Below, one piece after another: positions 25,626 to 33,480 of a stretch of DNA of 64,000 nucleotides (within the stretch, counting starts at the first letter, position 1; the number at the start of each line of letters is the position of its first letter). Below the pieces are notes generated by a model. The model was not told the DNA's origin, did not search any database, and was given only the letters and a program-made list of their open reading frames with translations. Position numbers and translations under genes: made by a program. Source of the stretch: JBBROS01 sp964246015 (GTDB lineage Bacteria; Pseudomonadota; Alphaproteobacteria; Acetobacterales; Acetobacteraceae); contig CAXTPG010000005.1 of NCBI GenBank assembly GCA_964246015.1, forward strand, positions 19,816 through 83,815, in the 5' to 3' direction.

Positions 25626-26441
25626 TCAGGCGACGTGCTGCGCGTCCTGCTGCTCCTGGAACCGCCGCACCGGCCACAGCCGCGACAGCTCCAGCGCCGC
25701 CTCCTGCAGGATCGGCACGAAGGCCACCAGCCGCTCCCGCGACAGCCGATAGGTCGGACCCGCGATGCTCAGCGCCGCGACCGGCGGCGCATCCCCCTGC
25801 ATGCCGTCCCGCACCACCGCCCCGATCGCCGAAACCCCCGCCTCGGCCTCCTCGGACACCAGCCCATACCCGCGCGCGGCCGTCACCTTCAGCTCGGTCC
25901 GCAACGCCTGCTCGTCCCCGATCGCGTTCGGTCCCGTCAACGGCCCGGCGAATCCCCGCTCCGCCACCAGCCGAACCGCCTCGTCTTCCGGCAACGTCGA
26001 AAGCCACGCCTTGCCCATCGCCGTCGCATGCAGCGGCACGTCATGCCCCGTGATCGGGTCGTACCGCAGGCTCGACCGCGACCCCTGCGCCTTCGCGATC
26101 CACAGCAGCCGCCCACCCTCGACCGCCGAAAGCCGCACCAGCTCCCCGGTCCGCGCCGCGAGCCGCTCCAGCGTCGGCTGGCACACGCTCGGGATGTCCA
26201 GCGCCGACAGCAGCCGCAATCCCAGCGCCGCGATCACCAGCGTCGGCACATACCGCCCGCTATCCTCGTCCTGCCGCACATAACCAAGCTGGCTCAACAC
26301 CCCCAGCAGCCGATGCACGGCGCTCTGCGGCTGCTCCAGCGCCGCCGCCAGCGCCGTCAGGCTCATCCCGCGCGGATGCCCGGCCAACATCTCCACCAGC
26401 ACCATGCACCGCTCGGCAGACGACACGCTGAACCCGGCCAT
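25626..26441 (-). CDS. IclR-family transcriptional regulator
   Basis: I choose ATG 26441, which has GGAGG eight bases upstream, over ATG 26456. N-terminal winged HTH: VSSAERCMVLVEMLAGHPRGMSLTALAAALEQPQSAVHRLLGVLSQLGYV. The C-terminal effector domain has the usual SRSSLRYDPITGHDVPLHATAMGKAWL and GYGLVSEEAEAGVSAIGAVVRD. It probably controls the operon that begins 57 bp downstream with the sugar-binding protein. A perfect dyad lies just upstream of its start (26457-26475), suggesting autoregulation. Confidence 0.92.
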   Translation of the reverse strand: MAGFSVSSAERCMVLVEMLAGHPRGMSLTALAAALEQPQSAVHRLLGVLSQLGYVRQDEDSGRYVPTLVIAALGLRLLSALDIPSVCQPTLERLAARTGELVRLSAVEGGRLLWIAKAQGSRSSLRYDPITGHDVPLHATAMGKAWLSTLPEDEAVRLVAERGFAGPLTGPNAIGDEQALRTELKVTAARGYGLVSEEAEAGVSAIGAVVRDGMQGDAPPVAALSIAGPTYRLSRERLVAFVPILQEAALELSRLWPVRRFQEQQDAQHVA

Positions 26442-26456
26442 AGAACGAACCTCCAT

Positions 26457-26475
26457 TCCAGATTATCATTCTGGA
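26457..26475. promoter_or_regulatory. Palindromic operator of the IclR gene
   Basis: TCCAGA-N7-TCTGGA (19 bp), a perfect dyad directly before the IclR start region and overlapping where its promoter or leader must lie. IclR proteins bind such dyads in their own promoters. A looser relative (ATTCCGATCCAATAA on the - strand near 25610) precedes the binding-protein gene. Confidence 0.55.
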
Positions 26476-26543
26476 TGACGGTTCCATAATGCCTCCGGGA
26501 CAGACGCACAATCCCCTTTCTTCCGGTCCTCTTGGGGTTCCGT

Positions 26544-26981
26544 CTACTCGGTCCGCGGGGCCAGGCCCGCGGCTCCCCGCCGGGCACGAGCCAAAAACCG
26601 GTCCCGGATCGCGGCGAACAGCCGGGGCGGCAGGAACCCATGAACGACGCTGTGCAACCCCTCCCCCGCCACCGGCCGCAGATCGGGACCGGGCCATATG
26701 AAGTCGTTGCCCTCGCTGACGATGACCCAGGACCGTTCGCCATCCAGCCCAAGCCGGGCCTTCACCACGGGCGGCAGTTCGATCCCTTCGTCCGGCGACT
26801 GTGGAGGGCTGTGCGTGATCGGCAGGACGATGACCCGCTGGCGGTCCTCCGCGACCCCGACCGCCAATACGATGGCGCAGGGCCGGTCCTTGACCCCTTC
26901 CTCCCGGCCGGCCCGGGCCTCCCGCGTCCAGAGATACGAATACCGGATGACCAGGCCTGGTTGCGGCGCCGGCCAGCTCAC
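26544..26981 (-). CDS. PemK/MazF-like toxin
   Basis: 145 residues starting at GTG 26981, overlapping the antitoxin stop (GTGA). The family pattern is visible: KDRPCAIVLAV early, RVIVLPITHSPPQ in the middle, and ELPPVVKARLGLDGERSWVIVSEGNDFIWPG. This is the PemK-like group of type II toxins, endoribonucleases with an SH3-like barrel. The C-terminal about 25 residues are Arg/Ala-rich. It is probably a plasmid-stabilising pair with the upstream Phd-type gene. Confidence 0.82.
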   Translation of the reverse strand: MSWPAPQPGLVIRYSYLWTREARAGREEGVKDRPCAIVLAVGVAEDRQRVIVLPITHSPPQSPDEGIELPPVVKARLGLDGERSWVIVSEGNDFIWPGPDLRPVAGEGLHSVVHGFLPPRLFAAIRDRFLARARRGAAGLAPRTE

Positions 26982-27241
26982 GTCGATGGGTCGCCAAGCT
27001 CCTCATCGAGCCCGGCATGCTCGGGCCCCATCTCGGCATTGGCGATCAGCGCGATATCGGCCTCGGACAAATCCTCCGCGCGGAACGCCCGTCGGTCGCG
27101 GCGCCGCAGCCGTTCGTATTCCTCGGCCGAAACCACCACCAGGCGGTCGCGCCCGTTCTTGGTGATCGTGACCGGCTCCGTCAGCGCCTTGTCGGCCAGG
27201 GCGCCATAGCCCTTCAGGAACTCAGCCGTCGTCACCCGCAT
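26978..27241 (-). CDS. Phd/YefM-like antitoxin
   Basis: 87 residues from ATG 27241. The N-terminal DNA-binding fold has the Phd pattern: MRVTTAEFLKGYGALADKAL, then EPVTITKNGRDRLVVVSAEEYERL. The acidic C-terminal part (DLSEADIALIANAEMGPEHAG) would wrap the toxin. It precedes the toxin gene and overlaps it by 4 bp. A dyad 16 bp upstream of the start may be its operator. Confidence 0.87.
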   Translation of the reverse strand: MRVTTAEFLKGYGALADKALTEPVTITKNGRDRLVVVSAEEYERLRRRDRRAFRAEDLSEADIALIANAEMGPEHAGLDEELGDPST

Positions 27242-27256
27242 CGGAATACACCTATC

Positions 27257-27273
27257 ATTCGAGCAATTCGAAT
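27257..27273. promoter_or_regulatory. Dyad upstream of toxin-antitoxin genes
   Basis: ATTCGA-N5-TCGAAT, a perfect inverted repeat 15 bp before the antitoxin start, in a small AT-rich gap. Phd-type antitoxins bind such dyads to repress their own operon. Confidence 0.5.
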
Positions 27274-27324
27274 TATCGGCATAACCCCTCGCCGAAGCAA
27301 CCATCCGCAACCGCGGGGCCATCC

Positions 27325-28896
27325 TTAACGAAGCCCCGCCCCCCGCTGCATCATCTTCAACAACGGATCTTCCGGGTTGTAGCTCGGGTTGGGCGCCACC
27401 GACGCAAACCCCACCCGGTCCAGCTTGCCCGCCTGCAGCGCCGAGCCCGACAACCCCTGCGTCCCCACCATCAGCCGCGCCACTGCCGGCCCGATCTGCA
27501 CGCCCCGCGCCGCCCGAACCGGCCCCAGCCCATACTCCGTCACCGCCAGGAACCCCACCGGCAGGATCTGCGCCCCGATCTGCACGTCGGCCGGCGTCAG
27601 CCTCGCCGCACTCGGCAGCAGGTCGGTGCGGGCGATCGGCGCGTTGATCCGCGGCACGTTCGCCAGCAGCAGATGGTTCGTGAAGAAGTTCTCGTTCCCC
27701 GTCACCACCCCCGCCGCCCCGATCGTCCAACCCTCGTTGTACTGGCTCACGACCCGCACCCGCCCTTCCGCGCCGCTGATCCAGGGCGGCACCCCCCGCT
27801 GCCCCGGCGCCACCACCGCCGGGAACACGTACGGCTCCGCCTCCTTGTGCAGCCCGCCCGCATACACCGTCGTCCGCATCCCCCACGCCTCGGGCGTGAA
27901 CGGCACCTTCGCCGAAACCGCCCCGATCACGCTCCCCTTCGGCTGGTTGATGATCCGGTCCAGCGCCTGCTCCTGCCCCGTCCGCCCCGCCCCCGCCGTG
28001 AACACCCCGGCCTGCATCGACCCGGTCCGCGCACCGTCCATCAAGGTGACCGCCCCGACCGCAAGGCTCGTCCGCCCCGCCACCGTCGCCACCTGGCCCA
28101 ACACCCGCAACGGCGGCCCCACCACCCGACCCACCGCCTCGATCGGCCGCGCGATCGCCGGATGCAGCGACAGGTCCAGTTCCCATTGCGGCGCGAACAC
28201 CCCCCCCCGCGCCCCCGCCCACATCTCCGCGGGGATCGTCACCGGCGTCCCCGACCCGTGGAACATCTTCCCACCCGACCAGGCATCGTACTCGCCCCGA
28301 TGCACCCCGACCTGCATCATCCCCGCCGTCCCCGGCGACCGCGCCGCATTGACGCCCCGGTCCGGGTTGATCGGCGCGATCGCCGCATCCCCTGGCGCCC
28401 GAACTCCCCCCCGCCCCAAGTCCCGCGCCGCGACCAGGCTAAGCCCGAACCGCCCGGCATTGCTGTTCGCTGCCGGCGCGACCACCCGCGTCATCGCCGC
28501 CGCCTTCACCTGCGCCGTCGCAGTGGTGACGGCCTGATCCAGCGCGGCCTTCACCGCCCCGATCGCCCCCGGCTCCGGCCCGAACGGCCCGCCCCGCGCG
28601 CCCACCCACCGCTCGCCCGGGATCGGCGCCGGCACCCCCGTCCCCGCCATCAGCCGCCCTCCCGTCCAGGCGTCGTGCCCGCCCGTCGGCGATCCCGGCT
28701 GCATCATGCCGTGCGTCCCGGGCGACCGCGCGCTGTTCGCCCCCTGGTCGGGATTGAGCGGCGCCACACCCGTCCAGGCGCGTCCCCCCTCCCGTTCGAG
28801 CATCGCCTCGAACACCCCCGGCCCCGCGGGGTCGGGGGGGCGGCCCGTATCCGCCATCCCCCCGTTCCCGCTCGGGCCCTCGACCGGCCCGGTCAC
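27325..28896 (-). CDS. Unknown 523-aa protein with internal repeats and shared C-terminal domain
   Basis: GTG 28896 overlaps the stop of the phosphatase-like gene (GTGA); ATG at 28857 is an alternative. Residues about 44-106 and 173-235 are a direct repeat: (V/I)APLNPD.G.N(S/A)ARSPGT.GMMQ, then a DAW(T/S)GG motif, then IP...W.GARGG.F. Residues 215-515 are homologous to the C-terminal part of the 736-aa protein encoded at 8936-11146, including KVPFTPEAW, APGQRGVPPW and NPSYNPEDP. No recognised family, no signal peptide; one moderately hydrophobic stretch near 270-290. Last gene of a two-gene unit with the phosphatase. Candidate T3SS effector. Confidence 0.72.
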   Translation of the reverse strand: MTGPVEGPSGNGGMADTGRPPDPAGPGVFEAMLEREGGRAWTGVAPLNPDQGANSARSPGTHGMMQPGSPTGGHDAWTGGRLMAGTGVPAPIPGERWVGARGGPFGPEPGAIGAVKAALDQAVTTATAQVKAAAMTRVVAPAANSNAGRFGLSLVAARDLGRGGVRAPGDAAIAPINPDRGVNAARSPGTAGMMQVGVHRGEYDAWSGGKMFHGSGTPVTIPAEMWAGARGGVFAPQWELDLSLHPAIARPIEAVGRVVGPPLRVLGQVATVAGRTSLAVGAVTLMDGARTGSMQAGVFTAGAGRTGQEQALDRIINQPKGSVIGAVSAKVPFTPEAWGMRTTVYAGGLHKEAEPYVFPAVVAPGQRGVPPWISGAEGRVRVVSQYNEGWTIGAAGVVTGNENFFTNHLLLANVPRINAPIARTDLLPSAARLTPADVQIGAQILPVGFLAVTEYGLGPVRAARGVQIGPAVARLMVGTQGLSGSALQAGKLDRVGFASVAPNPSYNPEDPLLKMMQRGAGLR

Positions 28897-30287
28897 CGCA
28901 CCCCCCCGGCAGGGCCGCTGCGTTCCTGGATCTGCAGCTTCACGTAGCCCTGATCGATCGCGTCCCGCATGTCCATGAACCGCACGGTCGGCTCGTGCCG
29001 CAGCTTCAAGGCGAACCGCACCTCGTCTCCCGGCCCCACGACCGCGACCGCAAATTGCGGCCAATGCGTCGCCCCCGCCCCGATGTCCATCTGCAGGCCC
29101 ACACCCACGAACGTGCCGCCGCCCGGTGCCGGCGGCGCGCCCGTCCCGAACACGCGCTGCCAGTCCTGCGGCGCCGACCGGTCGATCCCCATCCGGATCG
29201 TCGGGAACGTGTGGATGTTGTGGCCCGCCACCACCACCCCGCCATAGTCGGGGAACGACCGCGTGAATGGCTTCCGCACCCACATCGGATCATAGGGAGT
29301 CTGCTGTTCCAGCGGCACATGCGGCCGCACGCCGGCATGCGCGAACAGATAGCCGGAAGCCGGGTCCCCCACCTGCACATACGAAGGGTGCTGGGTCGTG
29401 AAGTATTCGTGGATCGCCGGGTCGAACCGCGCCATCCCGTCCAGCACCTTCGTCCGCAGCCGGTCATAGATGTCCGATGCAACGTCGTCCGGCGCGGCGA
29501 TCCACCCCCTCTTGCCATCCACCGTCTGGATATACGGCTTCAGCGCGTCCATTTCGGCCCGGACATCGATGTTCATTTCCGGGAAGGTCTTTCCTGCATA
29601 ACGGTCGCGGCTGGCGACCACCAAGGCATGGGTCCGCAGCATGACGTCGTCCTCCGGTCCGCCCGTCCGCTGCGTCTGGTCCTGCTGGTCGCCGAACCCG
29701 TCCAGCGACCGGGCCAGGTGCGGCGCCGTCAACGCCATCAACGCATCCTCGTGGTTCCCCGGAATCGTGATCAGGTTCGATCCATATGTTCGCGGCAGGG
29801 CCAGCACCGACTTCATCGTCTCGCCCACATTGGCGCGATAGCCGCCTTCGGCTTCCGCCGACTTGTCGATCATGTCGCCGCCGTTGATCACCAGATCGAT
29901 CTTCTGTCCGGCCCGCGCGACGCCGGCGAAGGCCGCGGCGGTGACCAGGTCGTGGAGCGCCACTGCGCCATGCGTGTCCGGCACGAACATCGTGACCGAG
30001 TCGCCCGCGCTGTAGGACCACTTGAAGTCCGGCGCCCGCATGAACTCCGGCGTCCGCCGTTCCGGGTTCAGCACCGTGCCGTACTGCGCCTCCGCCCGGT
30101 CGAAATCCTCGGACGGCACGCCCACCGTCTCCCACAACCGCTTTTCACGCTCCAGTGGCGTCTCCTTGCCCCCGCTCGCCTTCGGCGCTGCCGCCGCCGA
30201 CTCGATCGCCGCCGCGAAATCCCCGCCAGGCGGCAACTTGGCCGGCTCGGGCGGAACGCCCCCGCCGCTGCTCGGTGTGATGTTCAT
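28893..30287 (-). CDS. PPP-type metallophosphatase, T3SS-linked
   Basis: 464 residues from ATG 30287, with GGAGGGAAG upstream. Metal-site motifs of PPP/calcineurin-like phosphatases occur in order: PDTHG (103-107, D and H ligands), NGGDMID (135-141), PGNHED (176-181), FAHAG (315-319) and VAGHNIH (353-359). The first 90 residues are Pro/Gly/Ala/Ser-rich and probably disordered, as in secreted effectors; there is no Sec signal. PPP-type phosphatases are known as translocated effectors in other bacteria (for example Legionella WipA/WipB, through a different system). Protein-phosphatase activity towards a host target is inference; a plain cytoplasmic phosphoesterase is the alternative. Confidence 0.8.
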   Translation of the reverse strand: MNITPSSGGGVPPEPAKLPPGGDFAAAIESAAAAPKASGGKETPLEREKRLWETVGVPSEDFDRAEAQYGTVLNPERRTPEFMRAPDFKWSYSAGDSVTMFVPDTHGAVALHDLVTAAAFAGVARAGQKIDLVINGGDMIDKSAEAEGGYRANVGETMKSVLALPRTYGSNLITIPGNHEDALMALTAPHLARSLDGFGDQQDQTQRTGGPEDDVMLRTHALVVASRDRYAGKTFPEMNIDVRAEMDALKPYIQTVDGKRGWIAAPDDVASDIYDRLRTKVLDGMARFDPAIHEYFTTQHPSYVQVGDPASGYLFAHAGVRPHVPLEQQTPYDPMWVRKPFTRSFPDYGGVVVAGHNIHTFPTIRMGIDRSAPQDWQRVFGTGAPPAPGGGTFVGVGLQMDIGAGATHWPQFAVAVVGPGDEVRFALKLRHEPTVRFMDMRDAIDQGYVKLQIQERSGPAGGVR

Positions 30288-30384
30288 GGTCTTCCCTCCA
30301 GGCCCCGTGTGTCCGGCGCGTCGTTCGCGCCTGGAAGAAATCTCACACCAACACCTGATCGGAAGCTGTCCTGTTTCTGCCGTT

Positions 30385-30401
30385 TGTGGTAATATTCTGA
30401 C
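30385..30401 (-). promoter_or_regulatory. Weak tts-box-like element before 30287 gene
   Basis: Reverse-strand GTCAGAATATTACCACA, 97 bp before the ATG. It keeps GTCAG-N2-T-N5-CA but ends CAC instead of CAG, and it is farther from the start than the other copies. Reported because every other unit of this kind has a full match. Confidence 0.3.
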
Positions 30402-30435
30402 ATTCGTGCCGCGCGCGCTCACGCCAGCCGTCAAA

Positions 30436-30600
30436 GGGGTCACCTCATCGTTTGCTCAAACCTCCACGCTGAGCGGCGCGACGTGGCCGAGCAGCTCGTC
30501 GGGCCTTGGGCGCGGAGTTGGCGGACGGCTTGGTCGAGGTAGATGGTGTTCCAGTGCACGATGGCTGCCGTCAGCAGGCTGAGGCCGGACGCCCCCCTCA
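30436..30600 (-). pseudogene. Relic of a Tn3-family transposase 3' end with terminal repeat
   Basis: Read on the - strand, about 45 codons resemble the end of Tn3 transposases: ASGLSLLTAAIVHWNTIYLD, then QAVRQLRAQG. After a frameshift DELLGHVAPLSVEV and a stop follow. The intact transposase at 60.4-63.5 kb has ASGLALVTAAIALWNTVYLD at the same place. From 30436 the + strand begins GGGGTCACCTCATCG, which looks like the element's 38-bp terminal repeat. The rest of the transposon is gone. It fills the stretch between the genes starting at 30287 and ending at 30598. Confidence 0.75.
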
Positions 30601-31656
30601 AACCGGGGGCAGCGTCACCTCGAAATACCGCGCAGCCTGCGACCGCACCGAGACTTCACCCAGCACGGCATCCACCCGCCGCTCCTCGCTCCACCGCCCC
30701 GGCACCACGTCCGGCAACCGCACCACGCTCCCCGCCGCAAGCCCGATCGCCGAATGCACCGGGACCTCCTGCCACGGCTCGTCCGCCCCCGCGCCCGGCC
30801 CCTTGAACAGGAACCCCGGTCGCGACGCCGCCACCGCCGCCGGCAGGTTGCTGTGATCGCTCACGATGTAGTCGTCTGCCATCATCACCGTCCGCTGGAT
30901 CGCCCACGCCTGCGACGCCACCGGCAGATACTCCTGCGGCGAATACCGCCCCGCATCCGCCACCGCCACCATCCCCCCTCGGGCGATCACCCGCACCGAC
31001 GAAACCGTCGGGTCGTCCAGCAGCGCCATGATCGCCGCCGGAACCCGCGCCCGCTCCGCATCGATCGCCCCATCGTCCCGCAGCCACGTATCCTGCACCA
31101 CCTCGACCACGGCGCGCTCCGTCGTCAGCAGGTCCACCGGATCCCCCGCGAAATACTTCGCCACCTTCGCCGCCCGCAACGCGTCGGACCACGGGACCGC
31201 CGCGGCCGACAATGCCTGCATGTCCGAAAGCACGCCCGGCGTCAGCCGGACCGAGCTCCGCCGGTCCACCGCCGCGAACGCCGCCCCCAATACCGGATCG
31301 GCCGTCAACGCCCGCCGGATCGCCGCCTCCTCGGCCGCGCCGCCCCCTGCCGAGGCCACCACCATCCCGGAAACCGCAGGCGCCCCAGGCAGCGTCAGCC
31401 GCACCGGCGCGCCCCCGCCCTCGATATCCAGCCGATACAGCCCCGCCCGCCCCGCCCCCTCCACCCCATCCGGCGCCGCCCGCACCCGGAACCCGTCCCG
31501 CTCGACCACCCCCCCGTTCCGCAACTCCGTCAGCGCGGCCGGGTCCGCGGAAACCGAAAGCCCGGCCATCACCGCGCGCAACCTGGAATCGAACGCCGCT
31601 CCCGCCTCGGGCGCCGCAGGCGGCAAGGGGCGGGACGGCACAGGATCGACAGTCAT
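30598..31656 (-). CDS. Unknown 352-aa protein, T3SS-linked
   Basis: ATG 31656 follows AAGGGAG, and a tts-box-like element lies 46 bp upstream; the larger open frame would swallow that site. No family recognised. The N-terminus is Pro/Ala-rich; residues about 95-125 are a beta-rich stretch (PVRLTLPGAPAVSGMVVASA), and the middle has DLLTTERAVVEVVQDTWLRDDGAID and VSSVRVIARGGMVAVADAGRYSPQ. The C-terminal half (DDYIVSDHSNLPAAVAASRPGFLF) looks globular. No signal peptide or membrane segment. Candidate effector by position and promoter element. Confidence 0.65.
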   Translation of the reverse strand: MTVDPVPSRPLPPAAPEAGAAFDSRLRAVMAGLSVSADPAALTELRNGGVVERDGFRVRAAPDGVEGAGRAGLYRLDIEGGGAPVRLTLPGAPAVSGMVVASAGGGAAEEAAIRRALTADPVLGAAFAAVDRRSSVRLTPGVLSDMQALSAAAVPWSDALRAAKVAKYFAGDPVDLLTTERAVVEVVQDTWLRDDGAIDAERARVPAAIMALLDDPTVSSVRVIARGGMVAVADAGRYSPQEYLPVASQAWAIQRTVMMADDYIVSDHSNLPAAVAASRPGFLFKGPGAGADEPWQEVPVHSAIGLAAGSVVRLPDVVPGRWSEERRVDAVLGEVSVRSQAARYFEVTLPPV

Positions 31657-31702
31657 GGACGGCAACTCCCTTCGGGGACAACGTCGCACCCTGCCGGACA
31701 AC

Positions 31703-31719
31703 GCTGATCGGACCCTGAC
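31703..31719 (-). promoter_or_regulatory. tts-box-like element before 31656 gene
   Basis: Reverse-strand GTCAGGGTCCGATCAGC, 46 bp before the ATG. It fits GTCAG-N2-T-N5-CAG(C/G) and agrees with the 34684 copy at 14 of 17 positions. It lies in the short gap after the gene that ends at 31735. Confidence 0.55.
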
Positions 31720-31734
31720 GCGGTGGAAATCTCC

Positions 31735-33474
31735 TTACAGCGCCCCCGGCGGCGTCCGCCGCTCCGTCATGATCACCAGCTCCATTCCCCGGCCCGGCGA
31801 CGGCAACCCCGCGGCCGGCACCGCAACCCCGTCGATCAGCGCCTTCGCCAGCTCCAGCGCGCTCTGCCCCCCGGGATAAGGTGGCGCCACCAGCAGCTCC
31901 CGCAGAGTCTCGGCCGTCATCCCCTCCAGCGGCGCCGCACGCGGCTCCAGCCGCAGCGCAGCCGCCGCCACGCGGAACACCAGCGCCCGCCCGGCGCCCC
32001 CGTCCGGCATCAGGATCGGGTGCTCCTGCCCGTCCAGCCGCACCCGCGGCGGCGTCGCCCGATACAGCGCCGACCGCTCCTGCTGCACCGCCTCGATCTC
32101 CGCCCGCCCCGCCGCCGGCCCGTACGTCACGCCAAACCGCTTCGTCCGGTCCCGGAACACGAACGCGTCGCCCCGGTCGTCGTACCCCGCGCCGAACACC
32201 TGCTCCAGCGCCCGGTGCGTCGCCCGCAGCATCTCCTCCACCGCGCGGTTCCCGCCCCCGTGGCTCACGGGCACGATCCGCTCCCCTGCCCGGACGAATC
32301 CCCGGTCGTTGATCTCCTTCAACCCCCGCGGCTCCAGGAACTCCAGCGCCAGCGTCTCCCCGGGCCGCACCGATCCCAGCAGCATCCCCAGCCGCTCCAG
32401 CCCGGCCGGCTGGTTCAACACCCGCACCCCATCGCCCAGCAGCGGCCGGAACACCGACTCGATCGGCTCCAGCGCCCGCTGCCGGTTCAACGTCCCGATC
32501 CCGTCGTCGCCGCCCCACGCCAGTCCCCGCACCAGGTGCGGCGGCAGCGGAACCCGCCCCGTGGCCTGAGTCGACGACGCCGTCGGCAGCAGCCACGGCC
32601 GCGCCGCCCGCACCTCGGGCGTCGCGATCACCACATTCGGCTGGCCCGACTGATAGGCCTGCGAAAGCTGCGGCAGCCCGCCCTGCCAGGCCCGGAACCC
32701 CCGCAGCACCGCACCCTGGGGCAGCGCATACACCGGTCCCGGCAGCACCTCCGGCGCCGCGCCCGCCAGCACCGCATCCGTCACCACGGCGCCCGCATTC
32801 TTGAACCACGACGCCCCCCGCGGCACCCCATTCACATGCGACACCCCCACGCTGTCGATCCGGTCCAGCAGCGCCGCAAGCCCGAACCCATCCCCATGCT
32901 GATCCGGCCGAACCACCGCCGCCGCCGACGTCGCCGTCGGGATCGGCACCGCCGACCGCGCGTTGAACGCCGCGATCTCGTCGTTGACCACCCGCACCAT
33001 CTCGCGCACCACCACGGGCGACACCCGCGTCGTGCCCCCGGCAGGATCCAGCACGGCCAGCATATACATCTCGTCCCCCGCCTTCCGGCCCGGCACGAAC
33101 CGAAGTCCCTCCCCCTCGTGCAACCAGTTCAGCGCCGCCGCCGCGCGGTTGTACACCTCGCTGGTCCGGTCGATCGCCTCGTCGCCCCCCGCCATGCCCA
33201 TGGCTTCGTTGAAGTCGCTCAGATTGTTCGAATCCGCCAGCAGCAGCCCCACCTCGCGCCCCGCCGCCGCCTCGTGCCGCAGCACCTCCGCCAGCAGCGC
33301 CTCGTTGTAGACCGAGGGCGTGGCCGGGTTCGTCGCGGCCCGCTCGAACGCCGCCTCCGCCTCCGCCCCGATGACCCGCCGGCTTGCCGCCGACAACGAC
33401 GCCGCCCACCCGCTCCCGCTTTCGGACGCAGCCGCAGGTTCACCCCGCCCCGGCCAGACCGGCCCGACCGTCAT
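31735..33474 (-). CDS. 579-aa protein with two degenerate GGDEF-like regions
   Basis: Two stretches look like broken diguanylate cyclase domains. The first (about residues 74-140) has LLLADSNNLSDFNEAMGMAG, comparable to D.D.FK..ND..GH..GD, then GRKAGDEMYMLA at the GGDEF site (KAGDEM, 131-136). The second (about 374-455) has LALEFLEPRGLKEINDRGFV, then a helix AVEEMLRATHRALEQVF and YDDRGDAFVF at the GGDEF site (433-440). Neither keeps GG(D/E)EF, so cyclase activity is unlikely; nucleotide binding or a structural role is possible. The region between (190-370) and the C-terminus are unknown. It starts 4 bp after the stop of the 34644 gene and likely shares its promoter. Confidence 0.65.
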   Translation of the reverse strand: MTVGPVWPGRGEPAAASESGSGWAASLSAASRRVIGAEAEAAFERAATNPATPSVYNEALLAEVLRHEAAAGREVGLLLADSNNLSDFNEAMGMAGGDEAIDRTSEVYNRAAAALNWLHEGEGLRFVPGRKAGDEMYMLAVLDPAGGTTRVSPVVVREMVRVVNDEIAAFNARSAVPIPTATSAAAVVRPDQHGDGFGLAALLDRIDSVGVSHVNGVPRGASWFKNAGAVVTDAVLAGAAPEVLPGPVYALPQGAVLRGFRAWQGGLPQLSQAYQSGQPNVVIATPEVRAARPWLLPTASSTQATGRVPLPPHLVRGLAWGGDDGIGTLNRQRALEPIESVFRPLLGDGVRVLNQPAGLERLGMLLGSVRPGETLALEFLEPRGLKEINDRGFVRAGERIVPVSHGGGNRAVEEMLRATHRALEQVFGAGYDDRGDAFVFRDRTKRFGVTYGPAAGRAEIEAVQQERSALYRATPPRVRLDGQEHPILMPDGGAGRALVFRVAAAALRLEPRAAPLEGMTAETLRELLVAPPYPGGQSALELAKALIDGVAVPAAGLPSPGRGMELVIMTERRTPPGAL

Positions 33475-33480
33475 GCCCGC

